The position numbers and the translations under genes are program-made. Positions 54,091 through 62,563 of a DNA stretch of 64,000 bases are shown here, piece after piece. How positions within the stretch are numbered: position 1 is the first letter of the stretch; each line of letters opens with the position of its first letter. The stretch is from Roseiarcus sp963787135 (GTDB taxonomy: Bacteria > Pseudomonadota > Alphaproteobacteria > Rhizobiales > Beijerinckiaceae). The DNA lies in the NCBI GenBank assembly GCA_963787135.1, contig CAWBBW010000013.1:62001-126000 (forward strand), read 5' to 3'. The notes beneath the pieces are model-generated. The model made no database searches. It had not been told where the DNA came from and saw only the letters and a program-made list of their open reading frames with translations.

Positions 54091-54479
54091 CTCGCCGACA
54101 ATTCCTCAGCGACGGAGCGCACTTTTTCGAGTGGGCTGCCGCCCGCCGCCTCGGTCGCCGCCATCACCGCGCCCTCGACGATCGGCGCGTTGCATACGAC
54201 AACGCGGTCACGCCGCTGAGGCGGCAGCATCTCGACAGCCATCTCGCTGTTGATCTCGGCGCCACCGAGATCAACAAGGATGGCAACGCCCATCGGCGAC
54301 CAGACTGTCTCGATGGCGTTGACGATGAGCGGAACGTTGGTGCCCAGCCCGCCCTCAGGATTGCCCCCGCAAAACGCCACCTTGACCTCGTCGCCGACCA
54401 TCTGGCGCACCATGTCGGCGGTGCCTTTGGCGATGTCCTGCGAGTGTGAGACAATGACGATGCTGACTGTGTCGCTCAC
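54087..54479 (-). CDS. dhaM: PTS-dependent DHA kinase phosphotransferase subunit DhaM (EIIA-type)
   Basis: A 130-aa EIIA-man type domain. IVIVSHSQDIAKGTADMVRQM holds the phosphorylated His-12 and GLGTNVPLIVNAIETV the second strand; VAILVDLGGAEINSEMAVEML and VVVCNAPIVEGAVMAATEAAGG follow. It takes phosphate from HPr and rephosphorylates ADP on DhaL. Unlike E. coli DhaM it is a single domain; HPr and EI are separate genes next to it. GTG at 54479 overlaps the dhaL stop. Confidence 0.93.
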   Translation of the reverse strand: MSDTVSIVIVSHSQDIAKGTADMVRQMVGDEVKVAFCGGNPEGGLGTNVPLIVNAIETVWSPMGVAILVDLGGAEINSEMAVEMLPPQRRDRVVVCNAPIVEGAVMAATEAAGGSPLEKVRSVAEELSAS

Positions 54480-55102
54480 GAATGCGCCTCCAAACGAGTG
54501 CATATGGCGTGAACGAGCACGCAGCTCGACCGGGCGCCGGGATCGATATGGCCAATGCTGCGCTCGCCAAGAAACGAGGCGCGCCCCTTGGTCGCGAGCA
54601 TTGGCGCGGTTCGCTCGGCGGACTCGCCGGCAACTGCCCGGACGCGCTGAATGAGGTCTGGTCGACCGGCGTCGACGCGCAGCGTCTCGAGCACGGGAAC
54701 GAGCACGTCAAGCATCGTCTTCTCGCCCGCTCTCGACCGGCCGCGCGCGGCGACGGCGGCGACGCCGGCGGCGAAGATCTCGGCGAGGTCCTCGGGGAGC
54801 CGCCGCCCGGCGGTGATCGCCTCGCCGGAAGCGATGAAGAAGCTGCCATAGAGCGGCCCCGAGGCGCCGCCGACAGTCATCACCAGCGTCATGCCGAGGG
54901 ATTTGATCGCCTGTCCGGTCGGCAGCGCGACGATGGCGTCGAGCTTGTTCAGTATGGCTTCGCACCCCCGCTTCATGTTGGCGCCGTGATCGCCGTCGCC
55001 GATCGCCTGGTCGAGCCTGGTGAGTTCGGGCGCGCTTGCGATGACCTGCTCGGCCCCCGCTGCGATGAGCGACGCCAGCATCGCGGGTTCGAGGCGCATC
55101 AT
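54476..55102 (-). CDS. dhaL: Dihydroxyacetone kinase subunit DhaL
   Basis: A 208-aa nucleotide-binding subunit. LDQAIGDGDHGANMKRGCEAI (residues 30-49) has the three Asp that bind magnesium around ADP, MTVGGASGPLYGSFF the glycine loop, and GRSRAGEKTMLDVLVPVLE the next conserved region; ATKGRASFLGERSIGHIDPGARS closes the nucleotide site. It passes phosphate to DHA on DhaK. Start ATG 55102 (MMRLEP) lies 8 bases after the upstream ATPase stop; the longer frame upstream is a shadow. Confidence 0.93.
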   Translation of the reverse strand: MMRLEPAMLASLIAAGAEQVIASAPELTRLDQAIGDGDHGANMKRGCEAILNKLDAIVALPTGQAIKSLGMTLVMTVGGASGPLYGSFFIASGEAITAGRRLPEDLAEIFAAGVAAVAARGRSRAGEKTMLDVLVPVLETLRVDAGRPDLIQRVRAVAGESAERTAPMLATKGRASFLGERSIGHIDPGARSSCVLVHAICTRLEAHS

Positions 55103-55109
55103 CCGACCC

Positions 55110-56132
55110 TCATGCGGCGCCAACACCGATGCGCTGTCCGGACGCATCGAAGTAAAGCGGATCGATGAACTCGAGGCCGACTTCCTGGCCGTCGGCGAGC
55201 GGTTGATGCGGGTCCGCCAGTGTGACGAGGCTGTGGCCCTTGTAGTCGATGTGCACGTGGTTTTGGTCGCCGAGATGCTCGACCCACCGCACCCGCCCGA
55301 CCGGGCTGCCATTCGCCTTCGCTATCAGCAAATGCTCCGTGCGTACCCCTACCGTCGCGGTGCGCGTCGGCATCGATGTTTCAGGCAGCAGCTCGGCCGG
55401 CACCAGGTTGATCGCCGGCGCGCCGAGCCGGGTCGCGACATAGAGATCGTTCGGGCTCTCGTAGATTTCGCGCGGCGTCCCAACCTGCAAGAGCCTGCCG
55501 TCGCGGATGACGCCTATGCGGCTCGCCATCGTCATGGCCTCGATTTGGTCGTGGGTGACGTAGAGGATGGTCGCGCCAAGTTCGACCTGAATGCGCTTCA
55601 ACTCAAGCCGCAGCTCGGCGCGCAGTTTTGCGTCGAGAGAAGAGAGCGGCTCGTCCATGAGATAGACGGACGGCGAGCGGACCAACGCACGACCGATGGC
55701 CACGCGCTGCATCTGACCCCCGGATAGTTTCGTAACCCGCTGGTCCAGTTTGTCGGAGATACGCAGCAGCGCCGCGACTTCGTTCACCTTTTGACGGATC
55801 GTCGGCTCCGGCGTTGGCCTCGCAGGCGAGCGCAGCGGGAAGGCAAGATTGTCGAACACCGACAGATGCGGATAGAGCGAATATTGCTGAAACACGAATG
55901 CGACGTCGCGCTGTGCGGGCGAATCACCCGTGACATCCTGGCCGGCGATCCGAATTCGTCCCGCATCCGGGCGCTCAAGGCCCGCGACCAGGCGCAACGT
56001 CGTAGTCTTGCCGGCCCCGGTCGGCCCAAGCAATACGACGAATGCGCCATTCTCGATGGTCAGCGACAGATCGGACACCGCATGTGTCGCGCCGAAGCGT
56101 TTCGACACCCCATCGAGCGCGACCTCAGACAT
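55110..56132 (-). CDS. ABC transporter ATP-binding protein (sugar/polyol type)
   Basis: A 340-aa ATPase of the MalK/UgpC group. Walker A is LLGPTGAGKTTTLRLVAG, signature LSGGQMQRVAIGRA, Walker B VYLMDEPLSSLDA, and the switch His is in YVTHDQIEAMTMA. The C-terminal TOBE region (VGVRTEHLLIAKANGSPVGRVRWVEHLGDQNHVHIDYKG) is typical of carbohydrate importers. Start ATG 56132 overlaps the stop of the other ATPase gene. Two different ATPases suggest a heterodimeric motor. Confidence 0.93.
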   Translation of the reverse strand: MSEVALDGVSKRFGATHAVSDLSLTIENGAFVVLLGPTGAGKTTTLRLVAGLERPDAGRIRIAGQDVTGDSPAQRDVAFVFQQYSLYPHLSVFDNLAFPLRSPARPTPEPTIRQKVNEVAALLRISDKLDQRVTKLSGGQMQRVAIGRALVRSPSVYLMDEPLSSLDAKLRAELRLELKRIQVELGATILYVTHDQIEAMTMASRIGVIRDGRLLQVGTPREIYESPNDLYVATRLGAPAINLVPAELLPETSMPTRTATVGVRTEHLLIAKANGSPVGRVRWVEHLGDQNHVHIDYKGHSLVTLADPHQPLADGQEVGLEFIDPLYFDASGQRIGVGAA

Positions 56133-57243
56133 GGGCGCTTTCCATCGGTTGCGCATGATCGTAAAGCGCAGTCCGGATGGCGTGGCCGGTGCCGGCGTCG
56201 AACAGCGAGATTCGGTCAGGCCGGAATTCGAGCCCGACCGGATCGCCGATGGAAACTTTGAGATTGGCGGCTAGGCGCGCTTTGGCCATGCCATGTGCGG
56301 TCGTTATCGTGACGATCTGAGTGGTGCCGAGATATTCCGTGCCGAAAACTTCGCCCCGCAGCCGGGCCCCGTCGCTCAGACGCACATGTTCTGGGCGCAC
56401 CCCAAGGATGAGGTCACGCCTCGTCAGGGCCTCGCGTGGGGCCGGAATGCCGATCTCGGCCTGGCCGACGCGAACGCTGCCCCGGCCCGGCTCCAGCGAG
56501 TCGTTGAATGTCAGCAGATTCATAGGCGGCGAGCCGATGAAGTCGGCCACGAAAACCGAGGCTGGTCGGTCGTAGACTTCGCTGGGTGTCCCCAACTGTT
56601 CGATCAGGCCATGGCTCATGACCGCGATTTTGTCGCCGAGCGACATTGCCTCGGTCTGATCGTGCGTCACGTAGACGGTCGTTGCTTTCAGCCGGTCGTG
56701 CAACCTGCGCAGTTCGTCGCACATGGCGTCGCGCAGCTCCGAATCCAGAGCGCCGAGCGGCTCGTCCATCATGAACGCCATGGGCCGTCGCACAATGGCC
56801 CGCCCAAGGGCGACGCGCTGGCGGTCGCCGCCGGACAGGCCGGACACCGGGCGGTCGAGCAGTTCGGTAATGCGCAGGATGTGAGCGGCTTCCTCGACCC
56901 GCGCCCTGACCTCGGCGCGCTTCATGCCCATCGAAACAAGCGGAAAAGCGATGTTTCGCCGCACATTCATGTGCGGGTAAAGCGCGAAGAGCTGGAAGAC
57001 GAAGGCGATGTCGCGCTCCGACGCGCGCTTGAACGTTACGTCCTTGCCGTCGAGCAGGATGCGGCCGTCTGTCGGCAGCTCAAGGCCGGCGATCATGCGC
57101 AGCGTCGTCGTCTTGCCGCATCCCGACGGTCCCAGCATGACGAAAAACGAGCGATCTTCGACCACGAAGCTCGAATTTTGCACGGCGACGAAGCCTTGGA
57201 ATTCCTTATGCAGCCGCTCGACGCGAATCTCCGCCATCGCCAC
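56125..57243 (-). CDS. ABC transporter ATP-binding protein (sugar/polyol type)
   Basis: A 372-aa ATPase, second of the pair. Walker A is MLGPSGCGKTTTLRMIAG, signature LSGGDRQRVALGRA, Walker B AFMMDEPLGALDS and switch His YVTHDQTEAMSLG. The TOBE part (ILGVRPEHVRLSDGARLRGEVFGTEYLGTTQIVTI) is intact. It differs from its partner mainly in the helical domain (MGMKRAEVRARVEEAAHIL). The start may be ATG 57243 or 57237. It follows the 67-aa membrane protein by 3 bases and overlaps the next ATPase. Confidence 0.93.
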   Translation of the reverse strand: MAMAEIRVERLHKEFQGFVAVQNSSFVVEDRSFFVMLGPSGCGKTTTLRMIAGLELPTDGRILLDGKDVTFKRASERDIAFVFQLFALYPHMNVRRNIAFPLVSMGMKRAEVRARVEEAAHILRITELLDRPVSGLSGGDRQRVALGRAIVRRPMAFMMDEPLGALDSELRDAMCDELRRLHDRLKATTVYVTHDQTEAMSLGDKIAVMSHGLIEQLGTPSEVYDRPASVFVADFIGSPPMNLLTFNDSLEPGRGSVRVGQAEIGIPAPREALTRRDLILGVRPEHVRLSDGARLRGEVFGTEYLGTTQIVTITTAHGMAKARLAANLKVSIGDPVGLEFRPDRISLFDAGTGHAIRTALYDHAQPMESAHV

Positions 57244-57246
57244 GCC

Positions 57247-57450
57247 TCACTGCGGAAAATGGCTGACGACAACGAACCCGAGCGTGCCGCCTAGGATCGT
57301 GACGAACGAGTACGAGTAGAGATCAAGCGAGAAGGGCTGCGTCAGCATCAGAATACCAAGGCCGATGATGCTCATCGCGCCGTTCTCCCACGGCCCGCGC
57401 CGGAGCCAGCGCGTCCATCCCGCCGGCTTCATGTCCGGTCGCCCGGTCAT
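57247..57450 (-). CDS. Small membrane protein of the importer operon
   Basis: ATG 57450 overlaps the stop of the inner permease (ATGA) and encodes 67 residues: a basic start (MKPAGWTRWLRRGPWENG) and two hydrophobic segments, AMSIIGLGILMLTQPFSLDLY and FVTILGGTLGFVVVSHFPQ. No known family is recognised. Its position between permease and ATPase genes, with overlap on one side and 3 bases on the other, argues for an accessory subunit of the importer. Confidence 0.7.
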   Translation of the reverse strand: MTGRPDMKPAGWTRWLRRGPWENGAMSIIGLGILMLTQPFSLDLYSYSFVTILGGTLGFVVVSHFPQ

Positions 57451-58400
57451 TTGCGCACCGCTCCGAACGTGATCCCGCGCAACAGGTGCTTCCTGAGAGC
57501 GATCGTAAAAATGACGATCGGCAATAGAAACAGCGTCGTGGCCGCTGCGACCGCAGGCCAGTTCTGGCCCCCTTCGCCGATGATGAACGGGATGAAGGGC
57601 GGCATGGTTTGCGCGTCCGAACTCGTCAACAGGAGATTGAACGCATATTCGTTCCAGGAGAAAATCAGGCAGAAGATCGCGGTCGCCGCGATTCCAGTCA
57701 CCGCCTGCGGCAGCACCACCTTCCGAAAGGCCTGCAGCCGCGTGTAGCCGTCGACCAGGGCGGCCTCTTCGTACTCCCGCGGGATCTCGTCGATGAACCC
57801 CTTGAGCAGCCAGACCGCCAGCGACACGTTCACCGCCGTGTAGAGCAGGATCATGCCAATTCTCGTGTCGTAGAGGCCAAGCCAGCGATACATCATGTAA
57901 ATTGGCACCGCGACCGCGATCGGCGGCATCATGCGCGTCGACAGGATGAAAAAAAGCAGGTCGTCGGCCAAGGGCACGCGAAACCGCGAAAATCCATAGG
58001 CGGCCAGCGTGCCTAGAAAGGTTGCGAGAATCGTGGAGCCGAAGCCGATGATCAGCGAATTGAGGAAGCGCTCGACGACCCGCGAGGGACCGGCGATCAC
58101 CATGTCGCGGTCGCGGGCGATCTTTTCGTACCACGTCTGGGGCGGCGGCAGCTTGGCGATGAAATCATGCGACTGATGCGTTTGCACCGTGAACAGATCG
58201 ACAAATCCCTCGAGCGTTGGCGTGAAGAACACCTTCGGGGGATAGGCGATCGCGTCCGCCTGCGACTTGAAGGCGGTCGCTCCGATCCAGATCAGCGGCA
58301 GAATCGTGACCATCGCGTAAAGGACGACGACGACGGCGGCGAACCCCCGCGCCAGAGGGGAGGGCTCGGAGAACGGGCGCGGCGGCGGAACAGCGCTCAT
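57447..58400 (-). CDS. ABC transporter permease (MalG-type)
   Basis: A 317-aa inner membrane permease with six helices. It starts RGFAAVVVVLYAMVTILPLIWIGATAFKS and has the coupling-helix EAA loop EYEEAALVDGYTRLQAFRKVVLPQAV, which docks on the ATPase. The long periplasmic stretch AKLPPPQTWYEKIARDRDMV is typical of polyol or sugar importers. Start ATG 58400 overlaps the outer permease stop. A longer frame upstream is a shadow. Confidence 0.92.
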   Translation of the reverse strand: MSAVPPPRPFSEPSPLARGFAAVVVVLYAMVTILPLIWIGATAFKSQADAIAYPPKVFFTPTLEGFVDLFTVQTHQSHDFIAKLPPPQTWYEKIARDRDMVIAGPSRVVERFLNSLIIGFGSTILATFLGTLAAYGFSRFRVPLADDLLFFILSTRMMPPIAVAVPIYMMYRWLGLYDTRIGMILLYTAVNVSLAVWLLKGFIDEIPREYEEAALVDGYTRLQAFRKVVLPQAVTGIAATAIFCLIFSWNEYAFNLLLTSSDAQTMPPFIPFIIGEGGQNWPAVAAATTLFLLPIVIFTIALRKHLLRGITFGAVRK

Positions 58401-59356
58401 TGCTGCTTCACCCAGTTGAGCGCCCTCACGTAGACGTTCGCGGCGCCGAATATCGTGACGAAGAGGATCACGGCGAGGGCCGAGGCGTAGCCGGTCTCCC
58501 ATTTTTCGAACGCGGCGCGCTTTAGCGTGATCGAGACCAGTTCGGTGGTCGATCCCGGCCCGCCGGACGTGAGGAGATTGACCATGTCGAACATTACGAA
58601 CGACTGGATCGCCTGGAAAAGCACGGCAAGCATGAGGAAGGGGAGGACCATCGGGAAGGTGATCGACCAGAATTGCCTCAGGGGCGACGCGCGATCCACC
58701 TCGGCCGCCTCGTAGATGTAGTCCGGAATGGCGCGCAGCCCGGCCAGGCAAATCAGCATAACGTAGGGCGTCCACATCCAGGTGTTGACCAGCACGATCG
58801 TCCAAGGCGCCAAGGCGACGCTTCCGATCATTGTGAACGAACTCGGCGCAATGCCGGTGAAAAAGCCGATCAGGTAGTTGAATGGCCCGATCTGCGGCTG
58901 GAACAGCAAGGTCCAAAAGTTGCCCACGACCGCCGGGGACAACATCATCGGCAGCAGGATGACGGTCGTCCAAAAGCTGTGGCCGCGGAACTTCTGGTTG
59001 ATGAGCAACGCGAGTCCGAGGCCGATCAGGACCTGCAGCGCAATCGTCCAGAAGACGAAATGCGCCGTGATCTGGAAGTTCGCCCACAGGTCCTCATCGG
59101 TGAGAATATCGACATAATTGTCGATGCCGATGAATGCGGCCGGCGCGGGCAGGTTGGCCATGAAGCCGGTGAATGAGAGCCGGATCGCCCAGATCAACGG
59201 AAAGATGTTGATCGCGAGCAAGAGGAGCATTGTTGGCAGGATGAACAGCCATGCGATCGAGCGGTCCGACAGGCCGCGCAGGCGTCTGGCGACCGGCGTG
59301 GCCGTTCGCATGGCCATGCCGTCGACCAGCGTCGGAGTGACGTTCGTTCCGTTCAT
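58397..59356 (-). CDS. ABC transporter permease (MalF-type)
   Basis: A 319-aa permease with six helices. SIAWLFILPTMLLLLAINIFPLIWAIRLSF is the first helix and YIYEAAEVDRASPLRQFWSITFPMVLP the EAA loop for the ATPase. GFMANLPAPAAFIGIDNYVDIL is a conserved periplasmic segment of the family. ATG 59356 (MNGTNV) is used; ATG 59398 lies in the gap after the binding-protein gene. It pairs with the next permease, whose start it overlaps. Confidence 0.92.
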   Translation of the reverse strand: MNGTNVTPTLVDGMAMRTATPVARRLRGLSDRSIAWLFILPTMLLLLAINIFPLIWAIRLSFTGFMANLPAPAAFIGIDNYVDILTDEDLWANFQITAHFVFWTIALQVLIGLGLALLINQKFRGHSFWTTVILLPMMLSPAVVGNFWTLLFQPQIGPFNYLIGFFTGIAPSSFTMIGSVALAPWTIVLVNTWMWTPYVMLICLAGLRAIPDYIYEAAEVDRASPLRQFWSITFPMVLPFLMLAVLFQAIQSFVMFDMVNLLTSGGPGSTTELVSITLKRAAFEKWETGYASALAVILFVTIFGAANVYVRALNWVKQQ

Positions 59357-59457
59357 GTCGTCCGCTCGTGGGTCATCGGGTCCCTCCTCGGCGGCCAAGG
59401 CGACCGCCGAGGGCGAGATTGGGCTTTCGCCCGACGAAGGGCGTCATGCGCTCCCGT

Positions 59458-60810
59458 TTACGACGGGTTCTTGCCTTCCTGCTTGAAGACCTTCTTCCAG
59501 TCTTTGACGAGCGCGTCGAGCGCCTGCTGCGAGGTGCCCTTGTTGGCCACGACGTAGTCATGCACGCGGTTCTGCATGTCGAGCAGCAGCGGGATATAGA
59601 GCGGTTCGGCCCAGAAGTCCTTCATTATATCCATCGACTCAACGAAGGAAGGCGCATAGGCGGCGCTCTTCTTGAAGGCGTCCGACTCCAGCACGGCCAC
59701 CGAAGCGGATGCGCCGCCAAGATCGGTCCATTTTTGTTGAACCGCCGGTTGGGCGAACCATTTCACGTAAAGCAGGGAGTCTTCGATGTCCTTGGAGGCG
59801 GCGACCACGGACAAGCCCTGACCGCCGAGTTGGGTCCATCGACCCGCCGGGCCGGCTGGATTTACGAAGAAGCCAATTTTGTCTCCGCCGACGTTAGGGT
59901 CCTTCGAGAGACCCGGGAAGAAAGCGTACCAGTTCATCTGCATCGCCACTTGGCCGGACTTGAAGGCGTCGAGACCCTCCTGCATGTAGGCGTTCGTCAG
60001 GCCCGGCGGCTGGCAGCAATCGAACAGTTCCTTGTAGACGTCCATGCCCTTGGCCGCGCCGGCGGAGTTGACGAAGCCTTCCATGTGGTATGGTTCTTTG
60101 GGATCCATGTAATCGAAGCCGTAATTGTACATCGCGTTGGTCACGCCCATCGTGATGCCTTCCGAGCCGCGCTCGGTGAAGATATAGGAGCCGTAGACCT
60201 TCTTGCCGTCGATTTCCTTGCCCGTGAAGAATTTCGACACTTCAATCAATTCGTCCCAGGTCTTCGGCGGCTCGAGTTCGCGATTGTATTTGGCCTTGAA
60301 TTCGGCGCGCAGCTCCGGCTTGGCGAACCAGTCCTTCCGGTAGGTCCAGCCGACCGCGTCGGCCATCGCCGGCAGACCCCAGTAGTTCGGCGTGTTCTTG
60401 GGCCACTCCGCGTAGGCCAAGACCGAGGCAGGCACGAACACGTCCATCGAGATCTTATTCTTGTCGAAGAATTCGTTGAGCTTGATATACCACTTGTTCT
60501 CGGCGGCGCCGCCGAGCCACTGGCTGTCCCCGATGATCAGGTCGCACTCGCTGCTGTGCGAGTTGAGCAGGTTAATGAAGTGGTCCGCGTAGCTCGTCCA
60601 GGGGACGAACTCGTGCTTCATCTCGATGCCTGTCTCTTTGGTGAAATCCTTGTCAAGTTCGACCAGCGCATTCGCCGGGTCCCATGCCGCCCAGCACATC
60701 GTGAGAGACTTGCCCTCTGCCGCCGCCGGGCTAACTCCAAAGACCCCGAGCGTCACCGCGGCAAGCGCCGTCGACGCGAAGCCGCCTAGCCATGTTGTCC
60801 GTCCACGCAT
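59458..60810 (-). CDS. Extracellular substrate-binding protein (family 1)
   Basis: A 450-aa periplasmic binding protein. The signal peptide ends AAAEGKS after LGGFASTALAAVTLGVFGVSPA. The mature protein has DKDFTKETGIEMKHEFVPWTSYADHFIN, CDLIIGDSQWLGGAAENKW and KTWDELIEVSKFFTG, the outline of carbohydrate and polyol binders (MalE group), plus FDCCQPPG with adjacent Cys. It is the first gene of the operon and sets substrate choice; dihydroxyacetone, glycerol or a related polyol is inferred from the kinase downstream. Confidence 0.92.
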   Translation of the reverse strand: MRGRTTWLGGFASTALAAVTLGVFGVSPAAAEGKSLTMCWAAWDPANALVELDKDFTKETGIEMKHEFVPWTSYADHFINLLNSHSSECDLIIGDSQWLGGAAENKWYIKLNEFFDKNKISMDVFVPASVLAYAEWPKNTPNYWGLPAMADAVGWTYRKDWFAKPELRAEFKAKYNRELEPPKTWDELIEVSKFFTGKEIDGKKVYGSYIFTERGSEGITMGVTNAMYNYGFDYMDPKEPYHMEGFVNSAGAAKGMDVYKELFDCCQPPGLTNAYMQEGLDAFKSGQVAMQMNWYAFFPGLSKDPNVGGDKIGFFVNPAGPAGRWTQLGGQGLSVVAASKDIEDSLLYVKWFAQPAVQQKWTDLGGASASVAVLESDAFKKSAAYAPSFVESMDIMKDFWAEPLYIPLLLDMQNRVHDYVVANKGTSQQALDALVKDWKKVFKQEGKNPS

Positions 60811-61241
60811 GTTCGCTTCCTCTCCCGTCTAAGCATGTTGGTCGCACCGGCACGCCTCAGCCGGCAACGACGTCCAACACCTGTACCGACAGGTCTGGGC
60901 GATGCCTGAGATCGAGAAGGAGGCCTCCAGGATTTTGGCCGGGCCGGCCTCGCGTCTCCTCCCGTCATCACCTCTAGGCGCGATGTTTATCTTTTCCTAT
61001 GACTAAACAGAATGACTAAATTCATCGCCATGTCAAGCCGCTCGAAGGGGGAATTTTCGGGCAGCATTTTTTTGCGATCCGCTTGCAGCGCGCTGGATCG
61101 CCATACTGTTCAGCCTGATGTTTACTGAGCATTGGGGCTAAACCAGCCAGGAGCAGGAGTTTTCGCCCATCGGCGCTGACGCCGAGACTCGATCGCGCGC
61201 ACGAGTCCGGCGCAAGCGCCATCGGCCACGCGAACGAGCCG
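60811..61241. other. Intergenic region upstream of the importer operon
   Basis: About 430 bases between two minus-strand units. An AT-rich patch at 60982-61025 contains two direct copies of ATGACTAA (60999-61006 and 61012-61019), 13 bases apart, which could be an operator for the operon that starts at 60810. The remaining sequence has no convincing gene. Promoter elements could not be fixed. Confidence 0.4.
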
Positions 61242-62117
61242 CTAGCGCGGGACGTAGTTGAAGCTCGTCGAGACATGCACCGGGCCGGCCGGGGGCGGCG
61301 GAAAATGGGCCGACTGGACCAGGTTGCGCGCCGCCGCGTCGAGATCCTCGTCGCCGGAGGAATGGGTAATTGCGAACGACGTCAGCGCGCCGGACGCGCC
61401 GATAGTGAAGGCGACACCGACAATGCCCTTGGCTCCGCGGGCGCGGGCGGCCGGTGGATAGAAGAGCCGGCTTCGGATCGCGGCGCTCATCGCCGAGACA
61501 TAGGCCGACTGCGACGCGGCGCTCGCGGGGGCCGCGGGCATGGCGGGCGCCGCAGCTGGTTTCTCCGCCCGGATGTGGGCCGGCTTCGGCGCTTGCGCAG
61601 GCTTCGACTGAACGGGCGTAGGTTTCGTCTGCGCGGGCTTCGCTGCAGGTTTGGGCGGCGGCTTTGGCGGCTCGACTCGCGGGGGAGCCGGCGAAGGTTG
61701 CGGCGGCTCCGGTTCGGCCGGCGCGGGGGGCGGCGGCGGCGTTTCGGGCGGCGGAGCAGGCGACGGCTCCGGCGGCGGCGGAGGGCTCATGGAAACAGGT
61801 GGCGGCGCTTCGACGACGGGTGGCGGCGCTTCGACGACGGGCGGCGCGGGTTCGGGCGGCGGCGCGGGCTGCGGAGGCGGCGTAGACTCGGCTTCCGGAG
61901 CCTGAGGCGGCGCGGGCGCCTCGAGTGGCGGCGCTTCGGGCTGAATGTCGATGATGACTTCTGTCGGGGGCTCGGCCGGCTTCGACTGGAAATAGGGGAG
62001 GATAGAGAGGGCGGCGGCGTGGAGCGCCAAGACAAGCACGATGATCGACGGACGAAGCCACGGCGGCCTGAGAGGCGGCGGCTCGAACGCGCGCCCGCCC
62101 AGCGTCGCGTCGGTCAT
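61242..62117 (-). CDS. tonB: TonB family energy transducer
   Basis: A 291-aa TonB. One membrane helix (SIIVLVLALHAAALSIL) near the N-terminus, then a very long Pro/Glu/Ala-rich periplasm-spanning linker (about 45-200), then a C-terminal TonB domain: YVSAMSAAIRSRLFYPPAARARGAKGIVGVAFTIGASG, and VQSAHFPPPPAGPVHVSTSFNYVPR. It couples the ExbB-ExbD motor to outer-membrane receptors. ATG 62117 overlaps the exbD stop. The GC-rich linker makes many shadow frames. Confidence 0.93.
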   Translation of the reverse strand: MTDATLGGRAFEPPPLRPPWLRPSIIVLVLALHAAALSILPYFQSKPAEPPTEVIIDIQPEAPPLEAPAPPQAPEAESTPPPQPAPPPEPAPPVVEAPPPVVEAPPPVSMSPPPPPEPSPAPPPETPPPPPAPAEPEPPQPSPAPPRVEPPKPPPKPAAKPAQTKPTPVQSKPAQAPKPAHIRAEKPAAAPAMPAAPASAASQSAYVSAMSAAIRSRLFYPPAARARGAKGIVGVAFTIGASGALTSFAITHSSGDEDLDAAARNLVQSAHFPPPPAGPVHVSTSFNYVPR

Positions 62118-62563
62118 GGCGTGGGCGACGGCGGCTTTGCCGGGATAGAGCGGCGCACGCCGGACACAATGGCGATGCGGGTGACGCCGTTCGCCGCCAG
62201 CTCGTCCATCACCCAGACCACGTCGCCGTACGAAGCCTCCCTGTCGCCGCGCAACTGCACGACGCCGTTGGACTGGCCGAGCCTGTCCTTGACCGTCGCT
62301 GCGAGCGCCTCGCGCGACACCTGATCTTTTCCGACCGACACGGAGCCGTCCTTGGCGACGACGACGATGACCGGATCTTTGGCTTCCAGCGGCTGAGCCG
62401 CGCGCGCGCCCGGCAGATTGACCTTGATGCCGGTCGCGAGCATCGGCGCCGTCACCATGAAAATGATGAGCAAAACCAGCATTACGTCGACGAGCGGCGT
62501 GACGTTTATTTCCGCCAGGGGTTGATAAAGGCCTTCGGCGATCTTGCGCGGCTTCATCGCCAT
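62114..62563 (-). CDS. exbD: ExbD/TolR family biopolymer transport protein
   Basis: A 149-aa single-helix motor protein. EINVTPLVDVMLVLLIIFMVTAP holds the essential membrane Asp, and the periplasmic part has VNLPGARAAQPLEAKDP, VVAKDGSVSVGKDQVSREAL and VQLRGDREASYGDVVWVMDELAANG. ATG 62563 overlaps the exbB stop by one base; a second ATG two codons later is also possible. It belongs with exbB and tonB. Confidence 0.94.
   Translation of the reverse strand: MAMKPRKIAEGLYQPLAEINVTPLVDVMLVLLIIFMVTAPMLATGIKVNLPGARAAQPLEAKDPVIVVVAKDGSVSVGKDQVSREALAATVKDRLGQSNGVVQLRGDREASYGDVVWVMDELAANGVTRIAIVSGVRRSIPAKPPSPTP

Noticed and set aside
57447..59087. Long N-terminal extension of the inner permease
   Set aside because: The added 228 residues are a shadow of the outer permease in another frame; the real start is ATG 58400.
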